The position numbers and the translations under genes were made by a program. The notes beneath the pieces were generated by a model, which did not search any database, was not told the DNA's origin, and worked only from the letters and a program-made list of their open reading frames with translations. From Sphingomonadales bacterium UBA6157 (GTDB lineage Bacteria; Pseudomonadota; Alphaproteobacteria; Sphingomonadales; Sphingomonadaceae), in assembly GCA_002423025.1 (NCBI GenBank), contig DIUN01000013.1:14030-78029 (forward strand): 64,000 bases of DNA. Direction: 5' to 3'. Positions 1-8,827 of this stretch are shown here, in pieces; position 1 is the first letter of the stretch, and every line of letters begins with the position of its first letter.

Positions 1-156
1 CACGACATGGCTGCAGAACCATTCGAGCCGGGCCGGATCGGGGATCAGCTTGGCGTAAAGCGCCCGGATGTCCCACCCATAGAGCACATTGCCGATATCG
101 AAGACGACAGCTCGCGGGGCCGGCACAACAGAAGCGGCGCGGATGGGTGTGCCCAT
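1..156 (-). CDS. HAD-superfamily hydrolase, N-terminal part (cut by the window edge)
   Basis: Only the first 52 codons are present; the gene runs off the left edge. From the ATG at 154-156 the reverse strand reads a short leader and then VVFDIGNVLYGWD. This matches haloacid dehalogenase motif I, with the Asp of FDIGNVL as the expected nucleophile. The following stretch with LIPDPARLEWF resembles the cap of the YihX/HAD-IA type. Substrates in this family range from sugar phosphates to FMN or haloacids, so no specific reaction can be given. It lies co-directional with rpmJ and galE. Confidence 0.75.
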   Translation of the reverse strand, partial: MGTPIRAASVVPAPRAVVFDIGNVLYGWDIRALYAKLIPDPARLEWFCSHVV

Positions 157-203
157 GCCGCGCCGCTTGTCCGTTTCGCCTGTGTTCAAGTGGCGAGGGC
201 TGG

Positions 204-329
204 TTAGCCCTGGCGCGCCTTGAAGCGGCGGTTGGTCTTGTTGATCACATAGGTGCGGCCATGACGGCGCACGACCTGGCAATCGCGATGGCGATTCTTC
301 AGCGACTTGAGGCTGTTGCGGACCTTCAT
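204..329 (-). CDS. rpmJ: 50S ribosomal protein L36
   Basis: A 41-residue, very basic protein that starts [14 protein letters not shown] and ends [12 protein letters not shown]. This is the form of large-subunit protein L36 usual in Alphaproteobacteria. Only one cysteine is present, so the CxxC zinc site of the zinc-binding L36 type is missing and this is the zinc-independent variant. The gene stands between the HAD gene and galE on the same strand, away from the spc ribosomal operon. A possible promoter lies just upstream. Confidence 0.93.
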   Translation of the reverse strand: MKVRNSLKSLKNRHRDCQVVRRHGRTYVINKTNRRFKARQG

Positions 330-368
330 GGAAAATCTCTGGTGCTGGAGTGATGGAAGCAAGCGGCG

Positions 369-397
369 CAACTAGGCACTGGCGCCCGATGAGTCAA
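369..397 (-). promoter_or_regulatory. Possible sigma70-type promoter for rpmJ
   Basis: On the reverse strand TTGACT (392-397) is separated by 17 bp from TAGTTG (369-374). The -35 matches the consensus in 5 of 6 positions and the -10 is poor. Transcription would begin about 30 bp before the rpmJ start codon. The spacing is right but the call is weak because of the -10. Confidence 0.4.
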
Positions 398-420
398 TGT
401 TTTTACGTGCCGATTGGCTT

Positions 421-1431
421 TTACGCGCGGATGATCCTCAGCCGCTCCTCCCAGCTGATGGCATCGGCGATGATGCGGTGAATGTCGTCGTGACGGGGCT
501 GCCAGTCCAGCGTCGCCAGAATCGCGGCATTGGCGGCGACAAGGCTCGGCGGGTCCCCGGCGCGGCGCGGGCCGGTGCGGCGATCGAGCATGTAGCCGAG
601 CACATCGTCCACCGCATCGAGCACCTCGCGGACCGAAAAGCCATGGCCATAACCGACATTGAGCGTCAGCGAGCGCGCCGGATCGGAGATGAGCGCATCG
701 AGTGCCGCAACATGGGCGGCGGCCAGATCGCTGACATGGATATAGTCGCGGATGCAGGTGCCATCTGGCGTCGGATAGTCCTCGCCATAGATGGCGACAT
801 GGTCGCGCTTGCCGGTGGCGGCCTCGGCGGCGATCTTGATGAGATGGGTGGCGATGAGGCCGGACTGGCCGCTGCGGCCCTGCGGATCGGCACCCGCGAC
901 GTTGAAGTAACGCAGCGCGGCATAGTTGAAGGGCTCGGCTGCGGCAGCATCCGCGAGCATCCGCTCGGTCATCATCTTGGAGGCGCCATAGGGGTTGATC
1001 GGCGCCAGCGGCGAGGCTTCCACGATCGGCACCACCTCGGGCTGGCCATAGACGGCCGCGGTGCTGGAGAAAATGAAGTGCGGCACCCCGGCGGTGATCG
1101 CGGCTTCCAGCAGCGTGCGCGAGGCGGCGGTGTTGTTGCGATAATAGAGCAGCGGCTTTGCCACGGATTCGTGCACCAGGATCGAGCCGGCGAAGTGCAT
1201 GATGGCCAGCACGCCATGCGCGGCGAACAGCGCGGCGAGCAGCTGCGTGTCGGCAACATCACCCTGCACCAGCGGCACATCGGCGGGCAGCGCCCAGGCA
1301 AAGCCGGTGGAAAGATCATCGAGCACCACCACCTTGCGGCCGGCATCGCGCAGCGCCAGCACGGCATGGCTGCCGATATAGCCGGCGCCGCCGGTGACCA
1401 GGATGGTATCGCGGGGAATGGCGTGGGGCAT
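421..1431 (-). CDS. galE: UDP-glucose 4-epimerase
   Basis: Interconverts UDP-glucose and UDP-galactose with bound NAD, feeding polysaccharide and LPS synthesis; it acts in the cytoplasm. The product has 336 residues, usual for GalE. It has the Rossmann motif TGGAGYIGS at about residues 13-21, the catalytic SSTAAVYG segment, and the YGASK motif carrying the Tyr-x-x-x-Lys pair. RDYIHVSDLA near residue 225 is typical of the family. The start is placed at MPHAIPRDTILV because the fold begins there; 26 more in-frame codons upstream look non-coding. Confidence 0.93.
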   Translation of the reverse strand: MPHAIPRDTILVTGGAGYIGSHAVLALRDAGRKVVVLDDLSTGFAWALPADVPLVQGDVADTQLLAALFAAHGVLAIMHFAGSILVHESVAKPLLYYRNNTAASRTLLEAAITAGVPHFIFSSTAAVYGQPEVVPIVEASPLAPINPYGASKMMTERMLADAAAAEPFNYAALRYFNVAGADPQGRSGQSGLIATHLIKIAAEAATGKRDHVAIYGEDYPTPDGTCIRDYIHVSDLAAAHVAALDALISDPARSLTLNVGYGHGFSVREVLDAVDDVLGYMLDRRTGPRRAGDPPSLVAANAAILATLDWQPRHDDIHRIIADAISWEERLRIIRA

Positions 1432-1529
1432 GGAGACCTGCGGTTGCGATGACAATGGGCGGCTTGCACCCTTCCATGCTATCTGTGCGTAAATGCGGCA
1501 CTGTCGCAAGTGTTTGAAGGATAAAGCCG

Positions 1530-2147
1530 ATGATGACTGCTCCCGCGCCCCGGAACTTCGCGGCCCGCTGGCTGGCGCCCCTCGCTGCGCTGGCGATGCT
1601 CGGCGGCTGTGTCGCCACGCCGATGGCGGATGTGACGCGCTTTCACCTCGGCCAGCCGGTGCCGGCCGCCAGCATCAGCATCGTGCCGATCAAGGCGATG
1701 GAGCATATTCTGGAGTATCGCAGCTATGCCGAGGTCGTGGCACCGGAATTCACCCGCATCGGCTTCACCCCGGTGCCGAATGATGGCCTGAGCACCTATA
1801 TCGGCGTGTTGAAGGTGGAGCAGACCAGCCGTGAGGGCGAGATCTCACGCTCGCCAATCACAGTCGGCATCGGCGGCGGCAGCTTTGGCGGCGGTGGTGG
1901 CATCGGCGGCGGCATCAGCCTGCCGATCGGCGGCGGCAGCGGCAACATCATCCGCACCAATTTCCTCGGGCTGGAAATCCGCCGCCGCTCGGACAACAGC
2001 ATTGTGTGGGAAGGCCGGGCCGAGCAGAGCGTCAGCGGCTCGGACAAGCTTGCCAGCCTTGCCAGCGCCGTGCCTGTGCTGGCACGAGTGCTGCTTGCGG
2101 ATTTCCCCGGCAAGTCCGGGCAGACCGTGCGCGTAAAGGCCCAGTAA
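1530..2147 (+). CDS. DUF4136-type outer-membrane lipoprotein
   Basis: A 205-residue predicted lipoprotein. The signal peptide ends in the lipobox LGGC with the acylated cysteine at about residue 27. The mature part resembles DUF4136 lipoproteins: a strand-rich N-terminal half, a Gly-rich insert at about residues 110-135 made of GIGGG/GGGS units, and a C-terminal part containing IVWEGRAEQ. The function of the family is unknown. The gene is divergent from galE and lies 15 bp before the M14 peptidase gene, so the two are probably co-transcribed. The family call rests on overall pattern rather than a diagnostic motif. Confidence 0.7.
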   Translation: MMTAPAPRNFAARWLAPLAALAMLGGCVATPMADVTRFHLGQPVPAASISIVPIKAMEHILEYRSYAEVVAPEFTRIGFTPVPNDGLSTYIGVLKVEQTSREGEISRSPITVGIGGGSFGGGGGIGGGISLPIGGGSGNIIRTNFLGLEIRRRSDNSIVWEGRAEQSVSGSDKLASLASAVPVLARVLLADFPGKSGQTVRVKAQ

Positions 2148-2162
2148 GGAGCAAGTTCGACC

Positions 2163-3299
2163 GTGACGATTTCAATTACCGCCGCCTTTGATAGCGGCAA
2201 CATCATCGTCGAGCGCTGCACCGGGCCGCAGGACATCACGCTGAGCATCCGCAAGGACAAGGACAGCGATTTCTACCAATGGTTCCACTTCCGCCTCTCC
2301 GGCGCGCGTGGCCAGGCCTGCACCCTGCGCATCACCGGGCTGGCCGGCAGCGCCTACCCCGGCGGCTGGCCGAACTATCGCGCCGCCATCTCGGCAGACC
2401 GCCAGAGCTGGACCCGCACCGACACCAGCTATGATGCCAAGGCCGAGGGCGGCACGCTGAGCATCCATGTGACGCCCGAAACCGATACGCTGTGGTGCGC
2501 CTATTTCGCGCCCTACTCGATGGAGCGGCACCATGACCTGGTGGCGCGGATCGGCGCTTGCCCCGGTGTGCGGGTGGAGACGCTGGGCCACAGCATCGAG
2601 GGCCAGCCAATCGATTGCATCCGGCTGGGCGAAGGCCCGCGCCAGGTCTGGCTCTATGCCCGGCAGCACCCCGGCGAGAGCATGGCGGAATGGTGGATGG
2701 AGGGCGCGCTGGAGCGCCTGGTGGACAAGGCCGATCCGGTGGCGCGCAAGCTTCGCGCCGCCGCCAGCTTCCACATCGTGCCGAACATGAACCCGGATGG
2801 CTCGTGCCGGGGCCATCTGCGCACCAACGCCGCCGGGGTAAACCTCAACCGGGAATGGGCCGCGCCCAGCGCCGCCCGGTCCCCCGAAGTGCTGGCAACA
2901 CTCGCCGCCATGCAGGCCAGCGGCGTTGATTTTGCCCTGGATGTGCATGGCGATGAAGCGATTCCGCAGGTGTTCATCGCCGGCTTCGAGGGCATCCCCT
3001 CGATCACCGACAAGCAACTGGCGCTGCTGGCGGACTACAAGGCCCGGCTGGCGCGGCTGACACCGGATTTCCAGACGCGCATCGGCTATCCGCCTTCTTC
3101 GCCCGGCAAGGCCAACCTGACCATGAGCACCAATGCCGTGGCCGAGCGCTTCGGCTGCCTCGCCATGACTCTGGAAATGCCGTTCAAGGACCATGACGAC
3201 CTGCCCGATGCCGTGGCCGGCTGGTCCCCCGAGCGCAGCAAGGCGCTGGGCCGGGATTGCCTCGCAGCCCTCGCCGAGGTGGTGGAGCAACTGCGCTGA
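2163..3299 (+). CDS. M14-family zinc carboxypeptidase (cytosolic carboxypeptidase-like)
   Basis: A 378-residue protein starting at GTG, with AAGGAG upstream. The N-terminal beta domain (about residues 1-120) precedes an M14 catalytic domain, as in the cytosolic carboxypeptidase/AGBL subgroup. Zinc ligands are visible in RQHPGES (His and Glu, about residue 168) and in LDVHGDE (His, about residue 262). NLNREW carries the substrate-binding Asn-Arg pair. LEMPFKD near residue 340 holds the expected catalytic Glu. No signal peptide is seen, so it should be cytoplasmic. It presumably trims C-terminal residues from peptides or proteins; the substrate is unknown. The next gene begins 5 bp after its stop. 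Confidence 0.88.
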   Translation: MTISITAAFDSGNIIVERCTGPQDITLSIRKDKDSDFYQWFHFRLSGARGQACTLRITGLAGSAYPGGWPNYRAAISADRQSWTRTDTSYDAKAEGGTLSIHVTPETDTLWCAYFAPYSMERHHDLVARIGACPGVRVETLGHSIEGQPIDCIRLGEGPRQVWLYARQHPGESMAEWWMEGALERLVDKADPVARKLRAAASFHIVPNMNPDGSCRGHLRTNAAGVNLNREWAAPSAARSPEVLATLAAMQASGVDFALDVHGDEAIPQVFIAGFEGIPSITDKQLALLADYKARLARLTPDFQTRIGYPPSSPGKANLTMSTNAVAERFGCLAMTLEMPFKDHDDLPDAVAGWSPERSKALGRDCLAALAEVVEQLR

Positions 3300-3304
3300 G
3301 CCTG

Positions 3305-4210
3305 ATGGACGGCATGGTGGCGATTCCCGCCGGCCGCTTCCACATGGGAGCGGATGATGCCTATCCAGAAGAAGCCCCGGCGCATCTGGTGGAGGTGGAT
3401 GCTTTCCATATCGACCGCGCGCCGGTGACGAACGCGCAGTATGCCGCCTTTGTTGCTGCCACCGGCCATGAGACCGAAGCCGAGCGCGTACCGAGCGCGG
3501 CGGATTACCCCGGTGCGCTGCCGGAGATGCTGTTTGCCGGAAGCCTGGTGTTCCGCAAGACACGCGGCAAGGTCGATCTGGCGGATTGGTCGCAATGGTG
3601 GGAGCTGCGCCGCGGTGCCAACTGGCGGCAGCCCTATGGCCCCGGCTCCAGCCTCGCCGGACTGGACGCGCACCCGGTTGTACACATCGCCTATGCCGAT
3701 GCGCTGGCCTATGCGGAGTGGGCAGGCAAGGCGCTGCCGACGGAAGCCGAGTTTGAATATGCCGCGCGCGGCGGGCTCGACGGCGCGACCTATGCCTGGG
3801 GCGAGGTGTTCCGCCCCGGCGGCAAGCACATGGCCAACACCTGGCAGGGGCGCTTCCCCTTCCAGAACAGCCGCGAAGATGGCTGGGAGGCAACCTCGCC
3901 GGTCGGCAGTTATCCGGCCAATGGCTATGGCCTTTCCGACATGATCGGCAATGTCTGGGAATGGACGCAGGACTGGTATCAGCCCGGCCATGCCGCCGAT
4001 GCGGCAAAGGCCTGCTGCGTGCCGAAGAACCCGCGCGGGCCGGCGGCGAGCACCATCGATCCGGCGGCGCCGATTCCGCAGAAGGTGCTCAAAGGCGGCA
4101 GCTTCCTGTGTGCTCCAAGCTATTGCCAGCGCTATCGGCCGGCGGCGCGCCATGCCGAATCGGTGGATACCTCGACCTGCCATATCGGCTTTCGCTGCGT
4201 GGTGCGCTGA
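3305..4210 (+). CDS. Formylglycine-generating enzyme (SUMF1/FGE family)
   Basis: Oxygen- and copper-dependent FGEs convert the cysteine of sulfatase CxPxR motifs to formylglycine. This 301-residue protein starts MDGMVAIPAGRFHMG, covers the whole FGE-sulfatase fold, and contains GNVWEWTQDW near residue 220. Near the end, GGSFLCAPSYCQRYRPAAR carries two cysteines at about residues 269 and 274 with the C-x4-C spacing of the catalytic pair in true FGEs. Many relatives, such as EgtB-like and ergothioneine or nitric-oxide accessory proteins, lack this pair. No sulfatase is encoded in the window. It starts 5 bp after the M14 gene, so the two are likely co-transcribed. Confidence 0.88.
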   Translation: MDGMVAIPAGRFHMGADDAYPEEAPAHLVEVDAFHIDRAPVTNAQYAAFVAATGHETEAERVPSAADYPGALPEMLFAGSLVFRKTRGKVDLADWSQWWELRRGANWRQPYGPGSSLAGLDAHPVVHIAYADALAYAEWAGKALPTEAEFEYAARGGLDGATYAWGEVFRPGGKHMANTWQGRFPFQNSREDGWEATSPVGSYPANGYGLSDMIGNVWEWTQDWYQPGHAADAAKACCVPKNPRGPAASTIDPAAPIPQKVLKGGSFLCAPSYCQRYRPAARHAESVDTSTCHIGFRCVVR

Positions 4211-4289
4211 GCAGCACGTCCCGATTTTTGCCAGTACCCCTGCCCCGCCCAGCCGCTATGACGGACACGTAAACCCGGGAGCATCCACC

Positions 4290-5090
4290 ATGGCCTATGA
4301 GCATATCCTTTTTGAAGAAGCTGATGGCATCGCCACGCTGACGATCAATCGCCCTTCGGCGCTCAATGCGCTGCACATCGGCGTGATCGCCGAGATGATC
4401 GACGCCGTTGACCGGGTGCGCGACGAGGGCACTGCCCGCGTGCTGCTGCTGACCGGCGCTGGCCGGGCCTTCTGCTCGGGCGCCGATCTCGCCGGCGGCG
4501 GCGCTGCCGGTGGCAAGGCCAGCTCCGGGCCAGTGGACGCCGGCAAGGTGCTGGAGACGCATTTCAACCCGCTGCTCGAGCGGCTGTTTGCCCTGCCCGT
4601 GCCGTTCATCACCGCCGTCAACGGCCCGGCGGCCGGCGCCGGCTGCTCCTATGCGCTGGCCGGGGACATCGTGCTGGCTAGCAAGTCCGCCTATTTCCTG
4701 CAGGCGTTCGTCAACATCGGGCTGGTGCCGGATGTCGGCTCCACCTGGATGCTGCCGCGCCTTGTCGGCAAGGCCCGGGCACAGGCCATGATGATGCTGG
4801 GCGAGAAGATTCCCGCCGAGACCGCGCTCGATTGGGGCATGATCTACAAGGTGGTGGACGATGCCGAGCTGCAAGCCGAGGCCCGCGCCCTGGCCGCCCG
4901 CCTCGCCAAGGGGCCGACGCGCTCCTACGCGCTGATCCGCCAGGGCATCCGTGATTGCCTCGACAAGCCGCTGACCGAAGCACTGATGGTGGAACGCCGC
5001 AACCAGATGACCGCCGGCCGCACATCGGACTTTGGCGAGGGCGTGACGGCCTTTCTGCAGAAGCGCCCGGTGGCCTTCACGGGCAAGTAA
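4290..5090 (+). CDS. Enoyl-CoA hydratase/isomerase family protein (PaaG-like)
   Basis: A 266-residue crotonase-fold enzyme. The start MAYEHILFEEADGIATL follows a CGGGAG ribosome-binding site. Typical features are the LNRP-like TINRPSALNAL, the oxyanion-hole segment GRAFCSGADL near residue 65, and GPAAGAGCSYALAGD near residue 112. ECHs hydrate 2-enoyl-CoA in fatty-acid or aromatic-acid degradation. The closest subgroup by pattern is 2-(1,2-epoxy-1,2-dihydrophenyl)acetyl-CoA isomerase PaaG, but no other paa gene is present, so the substrate is left open. Its 3' end faces the alcohol dehydrogenase gene. Confidence 0.85.
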   Translation: MAYEHILFEEADGIATLTINRPSALNALHIGVIAEMIDAVDRVRDEGTARVLLLTGAGRAFCSGADLAGGGAAGGKASSGPVDAGKVLETHFNPLLERLFALPVPFITAVNGPAAGAGCSYALAGDIVLASKSAYFLQAFVNIGLVPDVGSTWMLPRLVGKARAQAMMMLGEKIPAETALDWGMIYKVVDDAELQAEARALAARLAKGPTRSYALIRQGIRDCLDKPLTEALMVERRNQMTAGRTSDFGEGVTAFLQKRPVAFTGK

Positions 5091-5100
5091 AGCCCGAGCG

Positions 5101-5124
5101 CCCCTCTCCGGTGGCGGAGAGGGG
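5101..5124. terminator. Perfect hairpin between convergent genes
   Basis: CCCCTCTCCG and CGGAGAGGGG form a perfect 10-bp stem around the loop GTGG. It lies between the stops of the enoyl-CoA hydratase and the alcohol dehydrogenase, so it may terminate both. There is no U-tract on either side. Confidence 0.6.
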
Positions 5125-5135
5125 AAGCCCGAACC

Positions 5136-6245
5136 CTAGTCCATCATCAGCACCGGCTTGATCACCTTGCCGGCCCGCATGTCCGCCACAGCCTCGTTGA
5201 TTGCGGCGAAGGGGTAGGTCGTCACCAGCCGGTCGTGCGGGAAGCGCCCGGCGCGGTGGCGGGCGATGAGCTGCGGGATGAACGCCTGCGGATCGGCATC
5301 GCCTTCAACCACACCGCGCAGCGCCTTGCCGCCGAGCAACATGTTCGGGTTGAGCGTGATCTCGGTGCCCGGCGGTGTCACGGCGAGCATCACCAGCTGC
5401 CCGCGTGTCGCCAGCGCCTCCACTCCGGCCCGGATCACCGGGCCAACGCCGGTGGTGTCCACGGCAAAATCCAGCCCCAGCGGCAGAACTTCACGGATGG
5501 CGGCCATGACATCCCGGCCATCGGCAACAATGGTGTGCGTGGCGCCAAGGCTGCGCGCCAGCTCCAGCCGCGCCGGGTTGCGATCGATGGCGAACAGCGG
5601 CGCGCAGCCAAGGTCTGCTGCGGCCATCAGCGCGGCCAGCCCGACACTGCCGGTGCCGAACACCGCCAGCGACTGGCCGGCGCGCGGCGCCAGTGCATTA
5701 TAGACGGTGCCTGATCCGGTCTGCATGCCGCAGCCAAACGGCGCCAGCACCTCCCAGGGCAGGCCATCATCGGCCATTTTCACGGCGTTGCGTTCATACG
5801 CCAGTGCATGCGTGGCAAAGCTCGATTGGCCGAAGAAGCCGCCATAGATCGGCTCGCCGCCCGGCCCGGCCATCGGCACCCGGCCATCATCAAGCACACC
5901 GGCATAGTTAAGCGCCATGAACTGCCCGCAATATTGCGGGCGGGCCGCCGCGCAATTGGGGCAGCTGCCACAGGAAGCATAGCTCAGCACCACCCTGTCC
6001 CCTACCGCCAGGCGGCTGACGCCGGGGCCGGTGGCGAGCACTTCACCAGCGCCCTCATGGCCGAGCACCTGCGGCAGCGGCAGGCCCTGCTCGTTGTTCT
6101 GCACGCCCACATCGGTGTGGCAGATGCCGCAGGCACGGATGCGCACCAGCACCTGGCCGGGGCCCGGCTCTACCAGTTCAACCGGCTCCAGCGCATAAGG
6201 CGCGCCGCGAGCGCGGAGGACGGCGGCTGTGGCGGTTGTGGGCAT
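5136..6245 (-). CDS. Zinc-dependent alcohol dehydrogenase (class III/aryl-alcohol type)
   Basis: A 369-residue medium-chain dehydrogenase that oxidises an alcohol with NAD(P). The catalytic zinc site is visible as CGICHTD and LGHEGAGEV near residues 40-70. The structural zinc site is CGSCPNC...YC near residues 95-110. The nucleotide-binding region has FGTGSVGLAA near residue 195. The pattern resembles aryl-alcohol and S-(hydroxymethyl)glutathione-type dehydrogenases; the substrate is uncertain. The start at MPTTATAAVL is supported by GGAG 11 bases upstream. An upstream in-frame extension of 18 codons is unlikely. Confidence 0.88.
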   Translation of the reverse strand: MPTTATAAVLRARGAPYALEPVELVEPGPGQVLVRIRACGICHTDVGVQNNEQGLPLPQVLGHEGAGEVLATGPGVSRLAVGDRVVLSYASCGSCPNCAAARPQYCGQFMALNYAGVLDDGRVPMAGPGGEPIYGGFFGQSSFATHALAYERNAVKMADDGLPWEVLAPFGCGMQTGSGTVYNALAPRAGQSLAVFGTGSVGLAALMAAADLGCAPLFAIDRNPARLELARSLGATHTIVADGRDVMAAIREVLPLGLDFAVDTTGVGPVIRAGVEALATRGQLVMLAVTPPGTEITLNPNMLLGGKALRGVVEGDADPQAFIPQLIARHRAGRFPHDRLVTTYPFAAINEAVADMRAGKVIKPVLMMD

Positions 6246-6374
6246 GCACTGATCTCCAGAAAGCCAGGAAACGCTAGACCCGCGGGGCCACAGCGTCACC
6301 CTGCGGGAGGAATGAGGGCGCCGGCATCACCGTGGCCGCTTGACCCCCAAGGCGCGCCCGTTCAAACACGCGGC

Positions 6375-6626
6375 ATGGATACCCAAGACCTGAGCCAGTT
6401 GAGTTTCGAGGCCGCGCTCAAGCGGCTCGAAGCCATCGTACACAGCCTCGAGAGCGGCGAAGCCAGCCTTGAGGACTCGATCGGCCTCTACACCGAAGGC
6501 CAGGCGCTGAAGGCGCATTGCGAGGCCAAGCTCGCCAATGCCACCGCACGCATCGAATCGATCCAGCAGAATGACGCCGGCGAGGCCGTGGCCACCCGGC
6601 CCTTCGATCCGGCCGGCGGCCAATAG
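6375..6626 (+). CDS. xseB: Exodeoxyribonuclease VII small subunit
   Basis: An 83-residue helical protein that begins MDTQDLSQLSFEAALKRLEAIV and contains LESGEASLEDSIGLYTEG, the signature of XseB. Several copies bind the large subunit XseA to form exonuclease VII, which degrades single-stranded DNA. XseA is encoded separately at 19810-21264. One base separates its stop from the ispA start, the xseB-ispA coupling seen in many proteobacteria. The longer upstream frame through the alcohol dehydrogenase promoter is non-coding. Confidence 0.95.
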   Translation: MDTQDLSQLSFEAALKRLEAIVHSLESGEASLEDSIGLYTEGQALKAHCEAKLANATARIESIQQNDAGEAVATRPFDPAGGQ

Positions 6627-6627
6627 C

Positions 6628-7527
6628 ATGACGCCCTCCTCGCTCAGCCTCAAGCCGGCGCTCGACGCCATCGGCCATGCCATGGACCAGCGGTTCGACC
6701 GGCTGCTGCCGGTACCGCCAGACAGTCGGGCTAGGCTGTTCGAGGCAATGCGCCACGCTGCCATCGGAGGCGGCAAGCGCATGCGGCCGCTGCTCGTGGT
6801 GGCGGCGTGTGACCTGTTTCATGTCGATCGCGAACGGGCCCTGCGGGTGGCGCTCGCCATCGAGTGCATCCATGTCTACAGCCTCATCCACGACGATATG
6901 CCGTGCATGGACGATGATGACATGCGGCGCGGCAAGCCGACCGTTCACAAGGCCTTTGACGAAGCGACCGCAGTGCTCGCCGGAGATTCACTGCACGCAC
7001 TGGCCTTCGAGATTCTCGCCCATGAGGCGACGCATGAGGATCCCTTTGCGCGCGTCGAGCTGGTGACAGCACTGGCGGTCGCGTCCGGACCCTCCGGCAT
7101 GGCCGGCGGCCAGATGATGGACCTGGTGTCCGGCGACGAGCTTTACGATCTCAATGGCGTCACCCGGCTGCAGCAGCTGAAGACTGGCGCGCTGATCGGC
7201 TTCTGCCTGGAGGCCGGCGCCATCATGGGCCGCATCGGCGAGGCACAGCGCACCTCCTTGCGGGGCTATGCGCGCGATCTCGGCCTCGCCTTCCAGATCG
7301 CCGATGATCTGCTCGATGTCGAAGGCTCGGCGGAAGCCGCCGGCAAGGCCGTGGGCAAGGATGAAGCCGCCGGCAAGGCAACCTTTGTTTCGTTGCTCGG
7401 TGTCGAGCGCGCCCGCACCCAGGCCAGCATGCTGATCGACCAGGCCATTGCCCATCTGGCCAGCTTTGGCCCTGAGGCGGACCTGCTGCGCGCCATCGCG
7501 CGCTTCGCCATCGAACGCGACCGCTGA
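6628..7527 (+). CDS. ispA: Farnesyl/geranyl diphosphate synthase
   Basis: A 299-residue trans-polyprenyl synthase that condenses isopentenyl diphosphate with allylic diphosphates to C10-C15 products. These feed quinones, carotenoids and undecaprenyl phosphate for cell-wall synthesis. The first Asp-rich motif is DDMPCMDDDD at about residue 90, the second is DDLLD at about residue 229, and GGGKRMRPLL lies near residue 50. Two residues between the Asp pairs in the first motif match the bacterial type. It is followed 11 bp later by coaD; dxs, often next in other genomes, is not here. Confidence 0.94.
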   Translation: MTPSSLSLKPALDAIGHAMDQRFDRLLPVPPDSRARLFEAMRHAAIGGGKRMRPLLVVAACDLFHVDRERALRVALAIECIHVYSLIHDDMPCMDDDDMRRGKPTVHKAFDEATAVLAGDSLHALAFEILAHEATHEDPFARVELVTALAVASGPSGMAGGQMMDLVSGDELYDLNGVTRLQQLKTGALIGFCLEAGAIMGRIGEAQRTSLRGYARDLGLAFQIADDLLDVEGSAEAAGKAVGKDEAAGKATFVSLLGVERARTQASMLIDQAIAHLASFGPEADLLRAIARFAIERDR

Positions 7528-7538
7528 GGGGACTGACC

Positions 7539-8036
7539 ATGCGTATCGGCGTATATCCCGGCACCTTCGATCCGTTGACGCTCGGGCATATGGACATCAT
7601 CCGGCGCGGCGCCAAGCTGGTGGACAAGCTCATCATCGGCGTGGCGACCAACCCGTCCAAATCCCCCATGTTCACGCTGGAGGAGCGCAAGGCGCAGGTC
7701 CGCCTGGAAGTGGAAGGTATCGCCGGCGTGGAAGTGGTGGAGTTCGATGCGCTGTTGATGACCTTCGCCGAGCGCGTGGGTGCCAGCGTGATCGTGCGCG
7801 GGCTGCGCGCCGTTGCGGATTTCGAGTATGAATACCAGATGGCGGGCATGAACCAGCAGCTCAACGCCAGCATCGAAACGGTATTTTTGATGGCCGATGT
7901 GGCATTGCAGCCAATCGCTTCACGTCTGGTCAAGGAAATCGCTGTCTATGGTGGGGACATTCGCAAGTTCGTGACTCCACGAGTGGCAGCAGACGTGGTG
8001 GCGCGGGTAGCGGAAACGGGCCTCAGGGGATCTTGA
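7539..8036 (+). CDS. coaD: Phosphopantetheine adenylyltransferase
   Basis: Transfers AMP from ATP to 4'-phosphopantetheine to give dephospho-CoA, the fourth step of CoA synthesis. It is 165 residues long, the normal size. It starts MRIGVYPGTFDPLTLGH, containing the T/HxGH nucleotidyltransferase motif. IVRGLRAVADFEYE and the ISS-like segment SRLVKEIA are also present. It lies between ispA and the cyclophilin gene on the same strand, and its stop is followed within a few bases by the next ATG. Confidence 0.96.
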   Translation: MRIGVYPGTFDPLTLGHMDIIRRGAKLVDKLIIGVATNPSKSPMFTLEERKAQVRLEVEGIAGVEVVEFDALLMTFAERVGASVIVRGLRAVADFEYEYQMAGMNQQLNASIETVFLMADVALQPIASRLVKEIAVYGGDIRKFVTPRVAADVVARVAETGLRGS

Positions 8037-8041
8037 AGACT

Positions 8042-8776
8042 ATGACGAACCGCGTGTTTCTGGCCTCCACCATGGCGCTGGCGCTGCTGGCTGCCCCTGT
8101 GCTGGCGCAGCAGCAAGGCCCTTCCAAGGCCGACCTGAAGCCGCTTCCGGTGCTGCCCAAGATGGCCGGCCCCTCCAAGCTCGCCGGCGCCCTGGCGACG
8201 GTGGACGAGGAGAATGTGCTGGTGCTCGACCTGACATCGGGTGGCCGCGTGCGCATCCAGATGCGGCCGGACGTGGCGCCCAAGCATGTCGAGCGCGTCA
8301 AGACGCTGGCGCGGCAGGGCTTTTATGATGGCACCATCTTCCATCGCGTCATCCCCGGCTTCATGGCGCAAGGCGGGGACCCAACCGGCACCGGCCAGGG
8401 CGGCTCGCAGCTGCCGGACGTGGAAGCGGAATTCAACGACCTGCCGCACGTGCGGGGCTCGGTCGCCATGGCCCGTGCGCAGGACAAGAACAGCGCCAAC
8501 AGCCAATTCTACATCGTCTTCCAGCCAGTGCTGAAGCTCGATCGCAACTACACGGTGTTCGGCCGCGTCATCTCGGGCATGCCCGTCGTCGATGCCATCG
8601 AGAAGGGCGAGCCGCCGGCTGCCCCGACGCGCATCCTCAAGGCCTCGATTGGCAAGGACAACGAGCCACCGCCAGCGCCGCAATCCGCCATTCCGGTGAA
8701 GCTGCCGGAGGGGATTCCGAGCCTCGTCCCCGGTGCCATCCCCGGCATGGTGCCGAGCGCCGCGCCGGCGCAATAG
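8042..8776 (+). CDS. Exported cyclophilin-type peptidylprolyl isomerase
   Basis: A 244-residue cyclophilin that isomerises Xaa-Pro bonds during folding in the periplasm. A signal peptide of about 20 residues ends in APVLAQQ. The fold spans about residues 60-195 and contains FHRVIPGFMAQGGDPTGTG and NSQFYIVF, which carry the active-site Arg and the Phe/Gln residues. The C-terminal tail from about residue 200 is Pro/Ala-rich. The ATG at 8042 is preferred over a TTG at 8033 because it begins the signal sequence. Confidence 0.92.
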   Translation: MTNRVFLASTMALALLAAPVLAQQQGPSKADLKPLPVLPKMAGPSKLAGALATVDEENVLVLDLTSGGRVRIQMRPDVAPKHVERVKTLARQGFYDGTIFHRVIPGFMAQGGDPTGTGQGGSQLPDVEAEFNDLPHVRGSVAMARAQDKNSANSQFYIVFQPVLKLDRNYTVFGRVISGMPVVDAIEKGEPPAAPTRILKASIGKDNEPPPAPQSAIPVKLPEGIPSLVPGAIPGMVPSAAPAQ

Positions 8777-8827
8777 CGCGTCCTCCCGCGCTTTCGCGGC
8801 ATTTTCCAGCCAAAGTGCGGCCCAGCC

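Noticed and set aside
1860..1945. Tandem GGC-type repeats
   Set aside because: They encode the Gly-rich stretch of the DUF4136-type lipoprotein and are not an exact repeat array.
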